Shown here in pieces: positions 1 to 7,056 of a stretch of DNA of 32,295 bases. The position numbers and the translations under genes were made by a program. Under the pieces are notes generated by a model. That model was given only the letters and a program-made list of their open reading frames with translations, was not told the DNA's origin and made no database searches. The DNA is taken from positions 1-32,295 of the IMG/VR virus record IMGVR_UViG_3300020473_000085; one strand, written 5' to 3'. Source of the DNA: a virus. Position 1 is the first letter of the stretch. Each line of letters opens with the position of its first letter.

Positions 1-327
1 GACACAACTGATGGAACGACAGCTAACACAGTCAGTGCTGGTGCTATAGCATCAGGTGTCTATGGTCCTGGTACTATTAGTGCTACACAAGACGATCCAG
101 GTGAGGCATTCAGCTTCTCTACTGCGTTCACTCAAGGAGACGCTTTGGTAACATCTGCACCTTCAGTTGGTTCTGTTAGTGCATTAAGTAACCAGTTGTC
201 TACCGCAGCAGGAACCGCAGGTAATTTGGCTGGAACTGTAAATTCACAAGGTGCTCTGACCGTAACAGCTGGTGGGGCAGGTACTGTGGCTACTGGACAG
301 TTCGTTACAGAGCTTCAGGTAGACTAG
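1..327 (+). CDS. Partial hypothetical protein, Gly/Thr/Ala/Ser-rich C-terminus
   Basis: The reading frame is open from the first base and ends at TAG 325-327, so only the last 108 residues are present and the start lies outside the window. The visible part is rich in Gly, Thr, Ser, Ala and Val, has no cysteine and no membrane segment, and ends in TELQVD. This composition fits a secreted or virion beta-rich protein, but I do not recognise a family. It lies 4 nt before a gene with a clear signal peptide and shares its strand, so the three plus-strand genes at this end are probably one transcription unit. No function is assigned. Confidence 0.7.
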   Translation, partial: DTTDGTTANTVSAGAIASGVYGPGTISATQDDPGEAFSFSTAFTQGDALVTSAPSVGSVSALSNQLSTAAGTAGNLAGTVNSQGALTVTAGGAGTVATGQFVTELQVD

Positions 328-331
328 GATA

Positions 332-799
332 ATGAGACGAGTTATAGTATTACTATGGCTTAGTTTAATGGGATCATCAGCAAACGCCGTGCCTGTGGTC
401 CCAAATTTTCAGCAGGGAAGTATGACTAGTCATACCGAAACTGAAAGCACGGTAACTGAGACGATAAATTCAATTGATTATAGGACAGGATGGGAATACA
501 GCGTGACTGGGACAGGCATCTCAAACAATGGAGAACGTCTGAACCCCAATGTGACTACATCAACAGTAACCGTGGGTCAAGGAACCAACGGGGCAGACGG
601 TGCAATACAAGGAAGCGTGACTTCTTCCTACGATGCATTGGACTTCAGCACTCAAAGCCAATTCACACAGGCAACTCCAGGAGCAGCCTTTCAATTTACC
701 CAGAGTTACCAAGGACCAGGGATGACGAATCAAACTATCATCCAAAGAGTAACATCAATAGAGTCAGTCACCGATACAACAAGCGTGTTTACGCAGTAA
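332..799 (+). CDS. Putative secreted protein with signal peptide
   Basis: A 155-aa protein. The N-terminus has two arginines, a hydrophobic core (IVLLWLSLMG) and an Ala-Asn-Ala cleavage site near residue 19, which is a good Sec signal peptide. The mature part is rich in Ser, Thr, Gln and Gly, lacks cysteine and has no further membrane segment. The ATG at 332 follows the upstream stop by 4 nt, and AGGA at 326-329 may serve as a closely spaced ribosome site. The last ~50 nt run alongside the signal-peptide-like start of the next gene in another frame. A phage protein exported by the host could be virion-associated or act on the envelope; neither can be shown here. Family not recognised. Confidence 0.72.
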   Translation: MRRVIVLLWLSLMGSSANAVPVVPNFQQGSMTSHTETESTVTETINSIDYRTGWEYSVTGTGISNNGERLNPNVTTSTVTVGQGTNGADGAIQGSVTSSYDALDFSTQSQFTQATPGAAFQFTQSYQGPGMTNQTIIQRVTSIESVTDTTSVFTQ

Positions 800-834
800 T
801 AGCAACGGTTCTCGGACTTAATTCTTTACTACCA

Positions 835-1875
835 ATGAAGGCTTTCGCAGAAGGTGTTGGTGGTGTATCTGCTACTGCTAATCCTATCGCTAATAGTTCT
901 GGCTCAGTAACTAACCAGGCAATACAAGTTTTACAAGGTCCATACGTCACTAACACCTACGGTAATGGGGTGTCATGTCAGGGTACGACTCTCAATATGA
1001 CACCATACATTCAGTTCGCTGATAGTAGAAAGGATCCTTGGGAAGATTTTTATAATGAACCACAGTATAACATGACTGATACTAGTGGTAAGATGGTTCC
1101 TACCTATACTACTGTCAAGAACTACCCGTGGGAAGAGTGGTATGATACCAGAACTTATGTTAATGAAGCTGGTGAGACAGTAAGATGGTTCCCAGATGGA
1201 TCAGACATGACCATCATTCAAGATGTAGATAGTGCTAATGGTGTTCCAGATATAGTTGATGCTGATGGTGAGATGACACCTACATGGTTCAAGCCTGTAC
1301 GTACAGACATGAGAGCAAACCAATCCTTTAACCTAGGACTCTCTGCTACTCTATCCATACCATTGAACAGAGGTATGCAACGTCTTTGTAAGGAAGCTGC
1401 TACAGCAAATGTTAACATGCAGAATCAATTGATATCTAACAAGCGGTTAGACTTTGAGATCGCAAGACTTAAAAATTGTGGTGAACTCAAGAAGGCTGGT
1501 ATATTTTTCCACCCAGACTCACCTTATGCATCTATATGTGGTGACGTTGTGGTAACAAATCCTGGTGGACAACTACATCCACATAGTCATGACCTACCTC
1601 AACCTAACTTTGAGTCTTCTTCTTCTGAGAATCAATCTTCTTCTGAGCTTTCTCCTTCTTCTGATGATTCTTCGCAAACGGTATCTCAAGAAGACCTTTC
1701 TTCACCCGATACTGATTCGTCTTCTTCTCAGCTTCAGTCAAACGGTAAGGGGTTTTTCCGAGGATTGCGTTTACCTTTCCAATCACCTTCTTCACAGCAG
1801 GTTTCACAACCTTCAGAAGCAGATCTGCTAGGGGTTTGGCAAGTAGGGCAGATGAAGCAGCAACAGACGCAATAG
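835..1875 (+). CDS. Hypothetical secreted protein; start uncertain, Ser-rich tail
   Basis: From ATG 835 this is 346 aa. The frame is open further up, and the 20 codons before 835 encode basic residues, a hydrophobic run and Ala-Phe-Ala-Glu, which looks like a signal peptide, but no ATG, GTG, TTG or CTG lies in that stretch. The nearest upstream ATG (490) would add about 100 residues that look like a shadow of the preceding gene. The body has tryptophan-rich PWEDFY and PWEEWY segments, about 36 residues apart, a conserved-looking region around 1321-1560, and a Ser-rich last 85 residues. That 3' part (1604-1875) is antisense to the end of the minus-strand gene 1604-2581. Family not recognised; probably exported. 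Confidence 0.6.
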   Translation: MKAFAEGVGGVSATANPIANSSGSVTNQAIQVLQGPYVTNTYGNGVSCQGTTLNMTPYIQFADSRKDPWEDFYNEPQYNMTDTSGKMVPTYTTVKNYPWEEWYDTRTYVNEAGETVRWFPDGSDMTIIQDVDSANGVPDIVDADGEMTPTWFKPVRTDMRANQSFNLGLSATLSIPLNRGMQRLCKEAATANVNMQNQLISNKRLDFEIARLKNCGELKKAGIFFHPDSPYASICGDVVVTNPGGQLHPHSHDLPQPNFESSSSENQSSSELSPSSDDSSQTVSQEDLSSPDTDSSSSQLQSNGKGFFRGLRLPFQSPSSQQVSQPSEADLLGVWQVGQMKQQQTQ

Positions 1876-2581
1876 TCGCTGTAGTAACAACAATCTGAGC
1901 ACTGGGTAGGTACTGTTCAACTATACCTATGTCCTCATACAATGCTACACAAATATTTTTATTAAGGTTGTTAGGATCGGGTTGTAACTCGTGTCCTACA
2001 ACCTTTTCCTTTTCACTAGGACCAACTGCTCCTATCCTAGGATCAAGAGGACCAGGACACTCTGGATCACCCTCTGGTGTCTCTGTAGGAGGTGGTTTAG
2101 GAGTGTCTAGATCAGGGGCAGGTGGTGTCTCTCCTGTATCTACACCCTCTGCTTCCTCGTCTTGCTCCATGTATACTGTTCTCCAACTCAATTCTCTAGC
2201 ATCATAGTCAGGTGGTTGATAGTATGGCATACCACCATCACACAGAACTACGTTCTGCTTTGGATCATCATTAACTAAAGACTTACTTTTACTTGCTGGT
2301 CTCTTTGCATTCTCTTTGTGTACCTTAACACAACCAGGCATATTAACAATAGGTGTACCAGCATTAACAGTAACAGGTACTGTTGGTGGTATTGCAGTAG
2401 GTGGATTAACTACCCAAGTACGTGTGTCTTGTACATTAACATTCCTTATGTCTGCAACCCAAGCATTCCTAACACCAATAACATTAACATTGTCACTACG
2501 AATCAATGGTATCCCTGTCCCATTGACCTCAATGTTTTGAATACCTTGGTTACTATTGGTTGGAATGAATGGAATAGTCAT
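1604..2581 (-). CDS. Hypothetical protein, proline-rich middle, Lys-rich C-terminus
   Basis: A 325-aa protein with ATG at 2581, 2 nt after the stop of the upstream gene. Residues 1-85 are beta-like with many Asn, Val and Thr; residues ~150-180 are rich in Pro, Thr and Glu; a hydrophobic stretch (about 229-255, VVTTATIASVAASSALLAKP) could span a membrane; the last 50 residues are strongly basic with many Lys and Gln. It is the last gene of the minus-strand block that starts at the late promoter near 4255. The 3' end overlaps the plus-strand gene by 272 nt. The layout (soluble beta part, linker, membrane segment, basic tail) suggests a structural or membrane-linked role; no family is recognised. 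Confidence 0.7.
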   Translation of the reverse strand: MTIPFIPTNSNQGIQNIEVNGTGIPLIRSDNVNVIGVRNAWVADIRNVNVQDTRTWVVNPPTAIPPTVPVTVNAGTPIVNMPGCVKVHKENAKRPASKSKSLVNDDPKQNVVLCDGGMPYYQPPDYDARELSWRTVYMEQDEEAEGVDTGETPPAPDLDTPKPPPTETPEGDPECPGPLDPRIGAVGPSEKEKVVGHELQPDPNNLNKNICVALYEDIGIVEQYLPSAQIVVTTATIASVAASSALLAKPLADLLLKVVKPAVKKVIGKVNAILGKTPYRLTEAEKKTNQYRVKKGLLEIPFAKNHQKKEKAQKKIDSQKKKTQS

Positions 2582-2583
2582 TA

Positions 2584-2955
2584 CTATTTCATAATCCAGT
2601 CAGGAGGTTCTGCTCCTTCTAAATCATCATAATCTTCACCCAACCAATTATCTCTAACCATTGCTGGATGAAGTATGTCTTTAAAATAATCTCTATGTTC
2701 TTGTACTTGCTTGGCAGTCTTTGCCATACCAAAGTCAGTTGCTTCTATTAGTCCTAGTCCTGCAACAGCAGCAGTGATGACAGCAGCAGCACCAGCAACC
2801 CACTTCTCAAGCTTACGGATCCTTCCTTTCAATCTCTCATTCTCTTCACCCATGAGACGTTTGTTATCCTCTTCAAGGTCATCAACCTTTGTCTCTAGGG
2901 ATTTTATTCTTTCATTCTGCTCTCGTTGGAGAGCATGGTATGCTTCATCTGTCAT
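2584..2955 (-). CDS. Coiled-coil membrane protein
   Basis: A 123-aa protein. Residues ~8-50 are a charged heptad-like helix rich in Glu, Lys, Arg and Leu, followed by one membrane segment (about 53-71, AAAVITAAVAGLGLI) and a short acidic tail. The order long coiled coil, then membrane anchor, resembles small phage XhlA-type lysis or envelope proteins, but the similarity is architectural only. It is part of the run behind the late promoter at 4255-4262 and starts at ATG 2955, 9 nt after the upstream stop. A protein of the same design lies at 22483-22893. Confidence 0.72.
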   Translation of the reverse strand: MTDEAYHALQREQNERIKSLETKVDDLEEDNKRLMGEENERLKGRIRKLEKWVAGAAAVITAAVAGLGLIEATDFGMAKTAKQVQEHRDYFKDILHPAMVRDNWLGEDYDDLEGAEPPDWIMK

Positions 2956-2964
2956 AATTATTTC

Positions 2965-3240
2965 CTATGATACTTTACCACCCCATTCAGAATTAGGATC
3001 TAATCTCTCCATATAATTAAACCCACTACCTTCGGGGTAAATATATTTTCCATCCTTATCAAAGTTTGGACCTACCTTCTTTGCAGGGTATGTAGGATAA
3101 GGTATCTTACCTTCTCTCATTTCTCTACCCTTTCTCTTTCTCATCTCATTACCAGTCTCATGACCTTCAGGCATAGTAGGCCAAGAAGATCCTAAGAGCT
3201 CCTTGATCATCTCCTTAGTATAACCATTAGGATGGCTCAT
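2965..3240 (-). CDS. Hypothetical small basic protein
   Basis: A 91-aa hydrophilic protein with many Lys, Arg, Glu, Gly and Pro and no membrane segment. ATG 3240 overlaps the upstream stop in an ATGA junction, which supports this start and translational coupling. The N-terminal part (KEMIKELLGSSWP) looks helical; the C-terminal half contains YPTYP and YIYPEGSGFNY. No family is recognised. It sits among membrane proteins in the 1604-4233 block. Confidence 0.68.
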   Translation of the reverse strand: MSHPNGYTKEMIKELLGSSWPTMPEGHETGNEMRKRKGREMREGKIPYPTYPAKKVGPNFDKDGKYIYPEGSGFNYMERLDPNSEWGGKVS

Positions 3241-3494
3241 TTTGGTACTTGTTGTTTGTAGTCACCATTAGGTATTTGCATACCACTCACCCTACCAGTA
3301 GAAGTAGGCCATGCGTCTTTAATAGCAGCACGAACTTCTTCTCTGACTATGAGTTGTAACTCTGTCTTCTCTGCCTCTATTCTTTTTTGAGGACCACCAG
3401 TAGCATTGTCAATGGCAACATTACCACCAACAATACTACCAGTACCTACGACAGCAATTGCTGTTCCATAGGTTGCTATATCCTTTACGTCCAT
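3237..3494 (-). CDS. Hypothetical small protein with N-terminal hydrophobic segment
   Basis: An 85-aa protein. A Gly/Ala/Val-rich hydrophobic stretch at about residues 9-28 may be a membrane segment or an uncleaved signal. A Glu/Arg-rich helix follows (about 38-60, EAEKTELQLIVREEVRAAI), then a short polar tail. ATG 3494 overlaps the upstream TGA by 1 nt, and the stop overlaps the next start by 4 nt. The glycine-rich hydrophobic segment resembles that of the preceding gene product. Function unknown; a small envelope or lysis accessory protein is possible but unproven. Confidence 0.68.
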   Translation of the reverse strand: MDVKDIATYGTAIAVVGTGSIVGGNVAIDNATGGPQKRIEAEKTELQLIVREEVRAAIKDAWPTSTGRVSGMQIPNGDYKQQVPK

Positions 3495-3766
3495 CAGAAC
3501 GGACTGTTAGGTGAAGGAAGTGCTAGAGGAGAAGACTGAGGATTAGTTGCTTGATCAGAAGGCAACTTTAGGTCAAGAGCACCAGCACCACCTAGAGCAC
3601 CAGCACCCATGCCACCAACCACAGACTCAATTGCTGCTTCTTTGATGTCATCAATGATAGCATCTTTATTTACATAAACATAGGTTCCTACACCTATAAT
3701 ACCAGCGAGTGATACTCCTGATATTACACTGATTGCGTTAGCAATATCGTTGAATTTAATTTTCAT
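3494..3766 (-). CDS. Hypothetical single-span membrane protein
   Basis: A 90-aa protein with one hydrophobic segment near the N-terminus (about residues 13-31, VISGVSLAGIIGVGTYVYV), a short amphipathic helix (about 35-50), a Gly/Ala-rich stretch (50-65) and a Pro/Ser-rich tail ending SPNSPF. ATG 3766 is 2 nt past the upstream stop. It is consistent with a type I or II small membrane protein, but no motif identifies it. Confidence 0.68.
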   Translation of the reverse strand: MKIKFNDIANAISVISGVSLAGIIGVGTYVYVNKDAIIDDIKEAAIESVVGGMGAGALGGAGALDLKLPSDQATNPQSSPLALPSPNSPF

Positions 3767-3768
3767 GA

Positions 3769-4233
3769 TTATAATTTATAAGGTTTATCATCAGTATCTG
3801 ATACACCAACAATTTTAAGTGGTGCTTGTTCAATACGAATTGTTTGAGTAGGTCCAGCTTTCGCTATGATCTGTTCAATATCTTTTGCAGTAACAGGAGG
3901 AGGACCACCATTAGATCCATTACCATTACCATTCATCTTCATAGTACCGTCACCCTTTTTAGAAGCTGTCTGAATTCCGAAGCTAGCTAAAACTCCTGTA
4001 AAAACTGAGGCTATAAATGTCGGGTCTATTTTTTGTTGAGGAACGCCAGGTATGGCGACATAGTTTAAAGTTAAGATCCCTCCAGACCAGGCCAGCACTG
4101 TGATTCTCACCATTGTACTGATGATTGCTGCTTGCTCTTCGGGGTCGGGAAGAATTGCATCTTTTGCCCTAGCAAATATACCTTTCTTCTCTTCTTTCTT
4201 ATCAACTACCTCTTCTTTTATTTCATCTACCAT
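3769..4233 (-). CDS. Two-span membrane protein, holin candidate
   Basis: A 154-aa protein and the first gene after the late promoter at 4255-4262. Residues 1-35 are charged (runs of Glu and Lys), then two hydrophobic segments at about 36-60 and 70-88 are separated by a short turn with Pro and Gly, followed by a polar Gly/Asn/Pro-rich linker and a C-terminal acidic-basic region. Two short membrane helices in a small late protein fit a class II holin. The soluble C-terminal extension of about 65 residues and the lack of an adjacent muralytic enzyme are reasons for doubt. Recognition is by topology only. Confidence 0.7.
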   Translation of the reverse strand: MVDEIKEEVVDKKEEKKGIFARAKDAILPDPEEQAAIISTMVRITVLAWSGGILTLNYVAIPGVPQQKIDPTFIASVFTGVLASFGIQTASKKGDGTMKMNGNGNGSNGGPPPVTAKDIEQIIAKAGPTQTIRIEQAPLKIVGVSDTDDKPYKL

Positions 4234-4234
4234 T

Positions 4235-4257
4235 ATAACATATCAAGGCCATGTTAT
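4235..4257. repeat. 7-bp inverted repeat at a late promoter
   Basis: Perfect arms ATAACAT (4235-4241) and ATGTTAT (4251-4257) are separated by 9 nt. One arm overlaps the 3' end of the minus-strand TATAAATA box, the other lies just upstream of the ATG at 4233. With the usual late start about 6 nt after the box, most of one arm would not be transcribed, so this is more likely a DNA-level feature or chance in AT-rich sequence. Confidence 0.4.
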
Positions 4258-4262
4258 TTATA
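4255..4262 (-). promoter_or_regulatory. T4-type late promoter (TATAAATA)
   Basis: The minus strand reads TATAAATA here, the consensus for T4-family late promoters recognised by gp55-type sigma with gp33 and the gp45 clamp. It lies in the 36-nt gap between 4270-4575 and 3769-4233, 21 nt upstream of the ATG at 4233. It probably drives the small membrane-protein run 4233-1604. Confidence 0.65.
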
Positions 4263-4269
4263 TAAGTTC

Positions 4270-4575
4270 CTACTTATTATAGTATCCTCTTGGATATGAC
4301 ATACCATATGAAGGTCTTCTACCTATTAAATATCCTTTAGCATTTGATCCTAATCCACTTATAGTATGTTGTGTAGAAGGAGCATCAGCTTGAGTTCTAA
4401 GAATTGAACTCCAAGTAGGAGACATAGCAACTGGAGTATTATATGTTGGGGTAAACATATTAGAATTCTTATATGATGGTTGAGATCCAGTAGGATCTCC
4501 TTGAAGAGGATGAACTAAATCACTCAACGTAAATTCAGTATGAGTTACTGAAAATGAGGTATTAATATGTGACAT
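4270..4575 (-). CDS. Hypothetical protein, end of tail-fibre operon
   Basis: A 101-aa polar protein rich in Ser, Thr, Pro, Tyr and Gly, with no cysteine and no membrane segment. ATG 4575 overlaps the stop of the 825-aa structural gene by 1 nt (TAATG). The last third (GYLIGRRPSYGMSYPRGYYNK part) is rich in Arg, Tyr and Gly. Its location at the end of the fibre operon and its composition suggest a small virion component or fibre accessory protein, but no family is recognised. Confidence 0.68.
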   Translation of the reverse strand: MSHINTSFSVTHTEFTLSDLVHPLQGDPTGSQPSYKNSNMFTPTYNTPVAMSPTWSSILRTQADAPSTQHTISGLGSNAKGYLIGRRPSYGMSYPRGYYNK

Positions 4576-7052
4576 TAAGTACTCCTTGCTACAAATAATG
4601 TTCCAATAGATTGATCATATTGTGTACCATTCAATCCTGTTTGTTGTGTTTCATAAGCAGCTCTAATAACAGTATAGATTTCAGAAGCACTAACCTCTAC
4701 TGTATCACCTGGACGAAACTCTGTTTGTCCTGGACTAACTGCGAATTGTATGATTGCAAAATCATCAGGAATATAGTATGGAACAGGCATAATCTTTCCA
4801 CAAACAGGTAGTCCTTTTATAGGTCTATAATAATTAGCAGCGTCATCAACTTTTACTATGTAATTTGCAGACTTCTTTCTAGCATTCCAGCTGGATTGAT
4901 AAGTCCTGTCATGATTATTATCCCTGAAGTAAATTACATTATCAGTATCAGCATTGTTAGTGTCTATATTACAATCATATTTTGTTTTTAAAACTAACTG
5001 TCCAGATGAGTCATCATTATCTCTGAGCCAACCATAACTCATTTCCCTAGCTAATGAATTAGTATCTGATGGTTCATCTTGAGCACCACCATAATATTGA
5101 TATGAAGCTTGTCTGTAGTAGAAATCAATTTCTCTAGTTGATCCATATATGTAAGTAAATGAACCATTCCAGAGATAATCATAGTCACATACATTAGTTC
5201 CCCAATTAGGACCACGGTTAAGGAAGAAAGTAAAGTATGGATAGACTACTGCATTAATCTCTTGTACAAATTGAATTACACCAAAGTTATCATCCTGTGC
5301 TGGACCTTGTGCTCTATAGGTTCTTATCTCTATTGGATATTGCTTTGGAGTTGAAGTAGTTGCAAAGTAAAAGTGAGGGTAACCAGTTTCTTGCTGTGTT
5401 CTATCAGTAATATTCATCCAAGCGTAAGAAGATTGAACATCCATTCCTAAGTCACCAGTAAATCTACCAAAATGGGATTCTGTATCTCCATCATAATTTG
5501 TTCCCATACGATTCAACCATTGCCAATGAATACCAGACTTGATATGAAGCAGTGTATTGTTATTTGACAATGCAAAAGCCCAATAAGTTGTACCAAATGT
5601 CTTAGTAGCATCATTAATAACCTTAACGACTATGAACTTTCCATGAGAAGATTTCTGATACGCTGTTGTACCTTGCCCAATAGTAGTAGTTCTAATCTCT
5701 GCTACACCATCTCCTCCTACATTAGTATCTGAACCACCAGTAGACCCAGTTTGAGATGTACTAGTACCTATTGCATAATCATTTGTTGTTGCTAGACCAC
5801 CTATCTCTTCTCCAGGAATAGTATATGTCTCAGCAGCACCCCATCCATTTCCTACACTATGGATAGTAATACCAGCAACACATCTTACGTATTGATAACT
5901 ATCTTGTTCAGGTCTTCTCCATACCCTAATTTTTAACTCGGATCTACCACCACTAGCAGGGATAGTATGTTTCCAATAAGGAGCGAAACGACTGTTAACA
6001 TTTGCACTTGGTAATAAATTTATAACTCCTTTCTGTCCAGCATTAGTAGTATGAGCATATCCATAAGAATGTATTCCTTGATAACCTACATGAGTTGGTG
6101 CTGTTGGATCAAATACTTCATCCTCAGTCTGCTCCCAGCCTTTGAGAAACCAACTCCTGTCAGATCCATTCAATACTGGAAACTCTCTATAATCAAACAC
6201 ACCGCTTAGAGTAGATTGATTGTCTGTATTAATAACAGCATCAGCAGAATAACCACCGCTTGCCATTTGTCCATCAATAAATTCTACATCAGTACTATCA
6301 TAAAATATTATAGTAGTTCCTTGATATGCATCAATAGTTTTATTCTCACTCTCTGCATCTTGTGGTCTTTGGAAAGCCCATTTACCAGCAGTTTGTCCAG
6401 GATTAGAAGTCAAACTAATCTCAGTACCAGCAACTGCTGCTAAAGCTTCAGCTTCAGTAGAATATACTTTAAATGTTGTACCTTGATTCCAATTTATAAG
6501 CCTATTAGTCTCAGTTCTATCACCAATATAATAATCTGTGTCAGGAGTAAGTCCTCCTATGTTATCAGCATTAGCAGCATCACTTTCTCCAGGAGCCCAT
6601 CTTAACTTATCTCCATTTTCTATAAGATCATTCCTCTTGTGAGCATTATTACTATCAGTAGTATCAGCAGTAATAGTAACAGTATTATCAGTTGTATTAA
6701 CAGAAGATGGTCTCCAAAACTCCATTACATAAAGTGAAGTAGTTCCATTAGGTACTATCTGAAACCTCCTAGTTATTCTTGTAATAGGAGAAGGTCTATT
6801 ATCCCTAATACCACCACCATAAGACCAAATAGTGTTTCTATCTGGATGACTCCAAGTTCCCCATTCATCATTAGTATAAGGATTTGTAGTTCCAGGTGCT
6901 GTTACACAGCAAGGAACTCCAGTATTGGCATTAGAATCAGCACCATTCATGCCCATATTATAGAAGGCAGTCTCTAGACCATCTATTACTTGAGTATTCT
7001 CCCACCCATTTGCTCCACCATTAATAGGTACGACATCCATTGTTACTGCCAT
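4575..7052 (-). CDS. Large virion structural or adhesin-like protein
   Basis: An 825-aa protein with many Tyr, Trp, Asn, Asp, Thr and Gly, few Lys, no signal peptide and no membrane segment, typical of beta-rich phage tail or adhesin proteins. A Cys-Cys pair occurs at about residues 48-49. The region near residues 125-225 has a repeat-like pattern of NTVTITADTTDSN and TDYYIG segments, as in fibre beta domains. It starts at ATG 7052, 4 nt after the preceding fibre gene's stop, and is followed by an overlapping small gene. I infer a tail-tip or fibre role from context; I cannot name the family. Confidence 0.72.
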   Translation of the reverse strand: MAVTMDVVPINGGANGWENTQVIDGLETAFYNMGMNGADSNANTGVPCCVTAPGTTNPYTNDEWGTWSHPDRNTIWSYGGGIRDNRPSPITRITRRFQIVPNGTTSLYVMEFWRPSSVNTTDNTVTITADTTDSNNAHKRNDLIENGDKLRWAPGESDAANADNIGGLTPDTDYYIGDRTETNRLINWNQGTTFKVYSTEAEALAAVAGTEISLTSNPGQTAGKWAFQRPQDAESENKTIDAYQGTTIIFYDSTDVEFIDGQMASGGYSADAVINTDNQSTLSGVFDYREFPVLNGSDRSWFLKGWEQTEDEVFDPTAPTHVGYQGIHSYGYAHTTNAGQKGVINLLPSANVNSRFAPYWKHTIPASGGRSELKIRVWRRPEQDSYQYVRCVAGITIHSVGNGWGAAETYTIPGEEIGGLATTNDYAIGTSTSQTGSTGGSDTNVGGDGVAEIRTTTIGQGTTAYQKSSHGKFIVVKVINDATKTFGTTYWAFALSNNNTLLHIKSGIHWQWLNRMGTNYDGDTESHFGRFTGDLGMDVQSSYAWMNITDRTQQETGYPHFYFATTSTPKQYPIEIRTYRAQGPAQDDNFGVIQFVQEINAVVYPYFTFFLNRGPNWGTNVCDYDYLWNGSFTYIYGSTREIDFYYRQASYQYYGGAQDEPSDTNSLAREMSYGWLRDNDDSSGQLVLKTKYDCNIDTNNADTDNVIYFRDNNHDRTYQSSWNARKKSANYIVKVDDAANYYRPIKGLPVCGKIMPVPYYIPDDFAIIQFAVSPGQTEFRPGDTVEVSASEIYTVIRAAYETQQTGLNGTQYDQSIGTLFVARST

Positions 7053-7056
7053 TTGC

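Noticed and set aside
490-834. Extension of the third plus-strand gene to ATG 490
   Set aside because: It would overlap the secreted-protein gene by 310 nt and its residues look like a shadow of that gene.
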